A stretch of DNA of 64,000 bases, from assembly GCA_037074765.1 (NCBI GenBank), contig JBAMDO010000571.1, positions 248,001-312,000 on the forward strand, written 5' to 3'. Below are positions 61,401 through 64,000 of this stretch, in pieces (positions within the stretch are counted from its first letter, which is position 1; the number at the start of each line of letters is the position of its first letter). The notes under the pieces are model-generated. The model saw only the letters and a program-made list of their open reading frames with translations. It did no database searches and was not told the DNA's origin. The position numbers and the translations under genes were made by a program. Origin of the DNA: Mansonella perstans (Eukaryota; Nematoda; Chromadorea; Rhabditida; Onchocercidae).

Positions 61401-63874
61401 TTTTTTTTTCCAGCTTTTGCAACTTGCCACGCGTATTGGTTACTGTAAAGCAAGTCACTTATTCGTGAATTTTGAAGTGCGAACCACTGATCATTATAAG
61501 TTGCCTTACACGACTCGAGATCTGTTTCAGATAACTCAAGTTTGTGAAGAACTTTTCGTTAAGGTAATTTTTCATCTCGCTGTAGTACATGGGAGCCATA
61601 AATACTGCATTATTACCTGGAAACTCTGCGCTTGAGAACTGACTTTTTCGCACATGTTTTGGGGAATAGTTTTTAAAAAAACTGAAGAAATCTGGAAAAT
61701 TTCTGAATAAGTTGACAGCCAAAATTGATTTATAAAATTATAATTATTGCGTTACTATTATTAGCGATGATCTTATTTTACATTCAAAGGCACTGAGGTA
61801 TATTTTGAGAATGGAATGTAATTTGTTCACTGAATAGCATATGTAGAAAAAGTTCAATTATGTCTTTATGTTCTTAGAGTCGTTTTCATTATCAATATAA
61901 TAAAGTTTGTAATTATTTGTAGTTTATTTAAAATTTTTCAGTTCGTACCGTCCCTTGACGTCCAGTGTAGTTATACTGAATCAGATTTGGTATGCCGAAT
62001 TATCGACTTGTTTTTGGATGATTTCCCACTTACAAAAGCTGTGCATTTTGGTCCAAATTTGGCATTTACGGTAATATCAAATCGAACAATTCTAAATAAT
62101 GTACAGAAAAGAATACCACGAATATATATTTCAGTGGAAATCGATAAAAATAACGCTTCTTTGGTGAGTTTTTCTATTTAAAAAAGAATATGAGAGAAGA
62201 TATTCCGAATTTTGATATTGTTTTAGTTTTTACACTTTTCAGATTAATCACTTGCCACCATTTGTGACAATTTGTATAGAAGGAAAATATCCGTTTGAAG
62301 CAGAGAATTTGCTTTCATCACGTCTAAATGTTGTTTTACGATTTTCGACAAGTGATCCGGGTTTTCTTTGTGCTGCTCCCGAATCTGTTGCTAAAAAAGC
62401 CTTGCTTGCGACTAGATTAGGCAACAAGTTCCCGATTTTAGGTTAATTTTTAAATACTTGTGCTTATTTGCAATATTTTTTTGTTGAAAATATTATTTAT
62501 TATATTTTTTGATCAGGTACAATGGTGTGCGATATATCAACCGGTTGCGAAGTAATGCCGCCATCTTTATCATATATGTCGGAATTAGTTTCATTGGGCG
62601 TTTCTTGGAACAGATCCGTTGATATAAAGCATTTTTGTTTTTTATTGCCTCGAATAACAGCGGAACACTTTCTTTTGGATGGGTGAGTTATCTAGCAAGT
62701 TTTTTGAAAATACAGTTTTAGTTAGACTTTGTGCAGTTGATGAAATCCCTACCGAAAACATAAAAAATTTCTACGAAGTCAAATATTTGTACTTTGAATT
62801 TTCGATTTATTATCGTTTTGTCTCATATTCGATTTATTATGTGTTGCTTCATATTCTAAATACTTTTTTTGAAACATACTCTCCGTTTAAAATTATGTTC
62901 TTATATCGAAGTTTTTGCAGTGATATGGAAGCCTTGTTCAAGCAAGTGTCTACTGTTGGACGAATTGAGCATGAAATAACACGATTCAGTTATGGATTAA
63001 AACCTACGGAAAGCGGTATGTTCCAGAAAGTTATTTTAAAGGAGGGGAGTGGTTTTTACTCATATTTTTATTTGATTATACAACTTTCTTTTCTTGCTCG
63101 TAATAAAAAATAAAGACAGCTTTAGGATTATTTAATTTAGATTAAGCAGATTAAGGAGAAAATTTTATTTGGACAAAAATTATATTTCTTCGCCGGTCAA
63201 TAAGCACTTTAGAGCGCTTTTTAACTATACTTACAGCTGAGGAAGTTCAAGAACAGTCATTGCCGCCATCACCAAACAAGAACAAGTCAATTTCGATATT
63301 TGTAGAAATGTTATTAAATCCTGATAACATGGTTTTAGAACGACTAACTCCGGTCATTTTCAAGGTACATCTAAATTGTTTATAGGCAATAACTATGAAT
63401 GGAGCAGTTTGTTACTGCTATTTTGTTCAAAAATTATAAAAGGCAAATTCTGATAAACTGATTTTGCAGAAAGCTCAGATAGAATTAAAACGCAGTTTAA
63501 AAGCATTGGATCAAGCAAAAAAACGGCTTCCTTATAATTATGAATTGGCACTTGTGCTGGCCGAGATACAAATCACCACCGAACTTATGATTCTTGCCTG
63601 CAAGTTCGTATCTTTTTTTGTATTTTGAGATGGGAAGTGTTTAATTCTCAGAAAAATAAAGTCGTTTTAAAGCTTCTTGGAACTTTATTTTCAGATTGGG
63701 CCAATCGCTTTGCACATATGGCATAAATCCATCGTTATCATCACCAAGGGACCAAAAAACCTCATTTTCATCTAGCGATAAACTGCTTCAAGAATCAACG
63801 CTTGTTGGTTATGAAATGGTTAACATTGGAGTATCCAATTTACCACCAGCAGTGCGCACTGATCTTGCCAATAG
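58487..63874 (+). CDS. Ankyrin-repeat / GH20-like protein, 3' truncated by window
   Basis: Eighteen in-phase exons encode at least 920 aa: 58487-58679, 58866-58946, 59205-59355, 59434-59553, 59695-59907, 60053-60232, 60328-60481, 60716-60904, 61061-61169, 61240-61337, 61414-61563, 61942-62163, 62243-62441, 62517-62682, 62921-63015, 63237-63364, 63470-63603 and 63695-63874; a donor follows, so more exons lie beyond. Residues about 80-250 are ankyrin repeats (NGGTVLHHAVVR, TGNTALHWAASYGNKDVVR, NETALHDAVRRKNDAIVKCL). Residues about 365-425 (YTLSVNEDGIELYGGDHFGV, HGFSTLVQIL) resemble the N-terminal domain of GH20 hexosaminidases. Residues about 465-773 resemble the GH20 barrel, starting PCLTIRDSPDSCFRAVYQDF. 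Where active enzymes have H-x-G-x-D-E, this protein has HFGPN (581-585) then L, so hydrolase activity is doubtful. A Ser-rich linker (428-463) splits the two parts. Residues 817-860 form a helix. The start may instead be ATG at 58535. No signal peptide is certain. Confidence 0.8.
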
Positions 63875-64000
63875 GTTTATGTGTTTACATTTTTCATTGA
63901 ATTAATTTCTCTGTCAAATTATTTGTTGCAATAATTTCCGTTTTTCTTTCAAATAAACTATTGAAAATTAAACTTTTTACTTAAAAGTTTTGTAAGCTGA

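Noticed and set aside
62679..63113. 144-aa plus-strand open frame as a single exon
   Set aside because: It runs through an intron; GG|GTGAGT at 62682 and TTTGCAG at 62920 give the in-phase spliced reading LLDGDMEALFKQ.

Overview
The window is AT-rich nuclear DNA from a nematode, most likely a filarial (spirurid) worm. Three things suggest this: genes with many small exons and GT-AG introns; start codons that often sit 2-12 nt after a TTTCAG-type acceptor, as expected for SL trans-splicing; and one intact copy of the 22-nt nematode SL1 leader. No bacterial, rRNA or tRNA genes were seen. All gene models were built by hand by joining open exons with compatible phases, so terminal exons and UTRs are the least certain parts.

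Layout. 2.1-4.6 kb (-): MADF-domain protein. 5.7-6.4 kb (-): ribosomal protein eL33 (RPL35A). 7.6-12.0 kb (-): SRP68 in 13 exons, 620 aa. 13.2-13.9 kb (+): Sm D2, divergent from SRP68. 15.6-18.6 kb (-): BSD-domain protein of the BSDC1 type. 20.7-23.2 kb (+): a gene I do not recognise, divergent from the BSD gene. 25.5-39.9 kb (-): a basonuclin-type zinc-finger gene whose N-terminus was not found. It has a 9.2-kb intron that holds a decayed MSP-domain copy and a broken zinc-finger fragment on the other strand. 40-51 kb: about 11 kb without a convincing gene, full of tandem duplications and microsatellites. 51.0-56.9 kb (-): 6-phosphogluconate dehydrogenase, 12 exons, 497 aa. 58.5 kb to the right edge (+): a large, right-truncated gene joining ankyrin repeats to a GH20/hexosaminidase-like region whose catalytic Asp-Glu position reads Asn-Leu.

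Most recognised genes are housekeeping: translation and secretion (eL33, SRP68), splicing (Sm D2) and the pentose phosphate pathway (6PGD). Two are probable transcription regulators (MADF, basonuclin). There is no operon-like spacing between them; intergenic gaps are 1 kb or more.

Best candidates for something new are the ankyrin/GH20-like pseudoenzyme, the genomic SL1 copy inside a 6PGD intron, the minisatellite that multiplies an acceptor-like motif just upstream of the 6PGD start codon, the unrecognised gene at 20.7-23.2 kb, and the decayed MSP-domain copy nested in the basonuclin intron.
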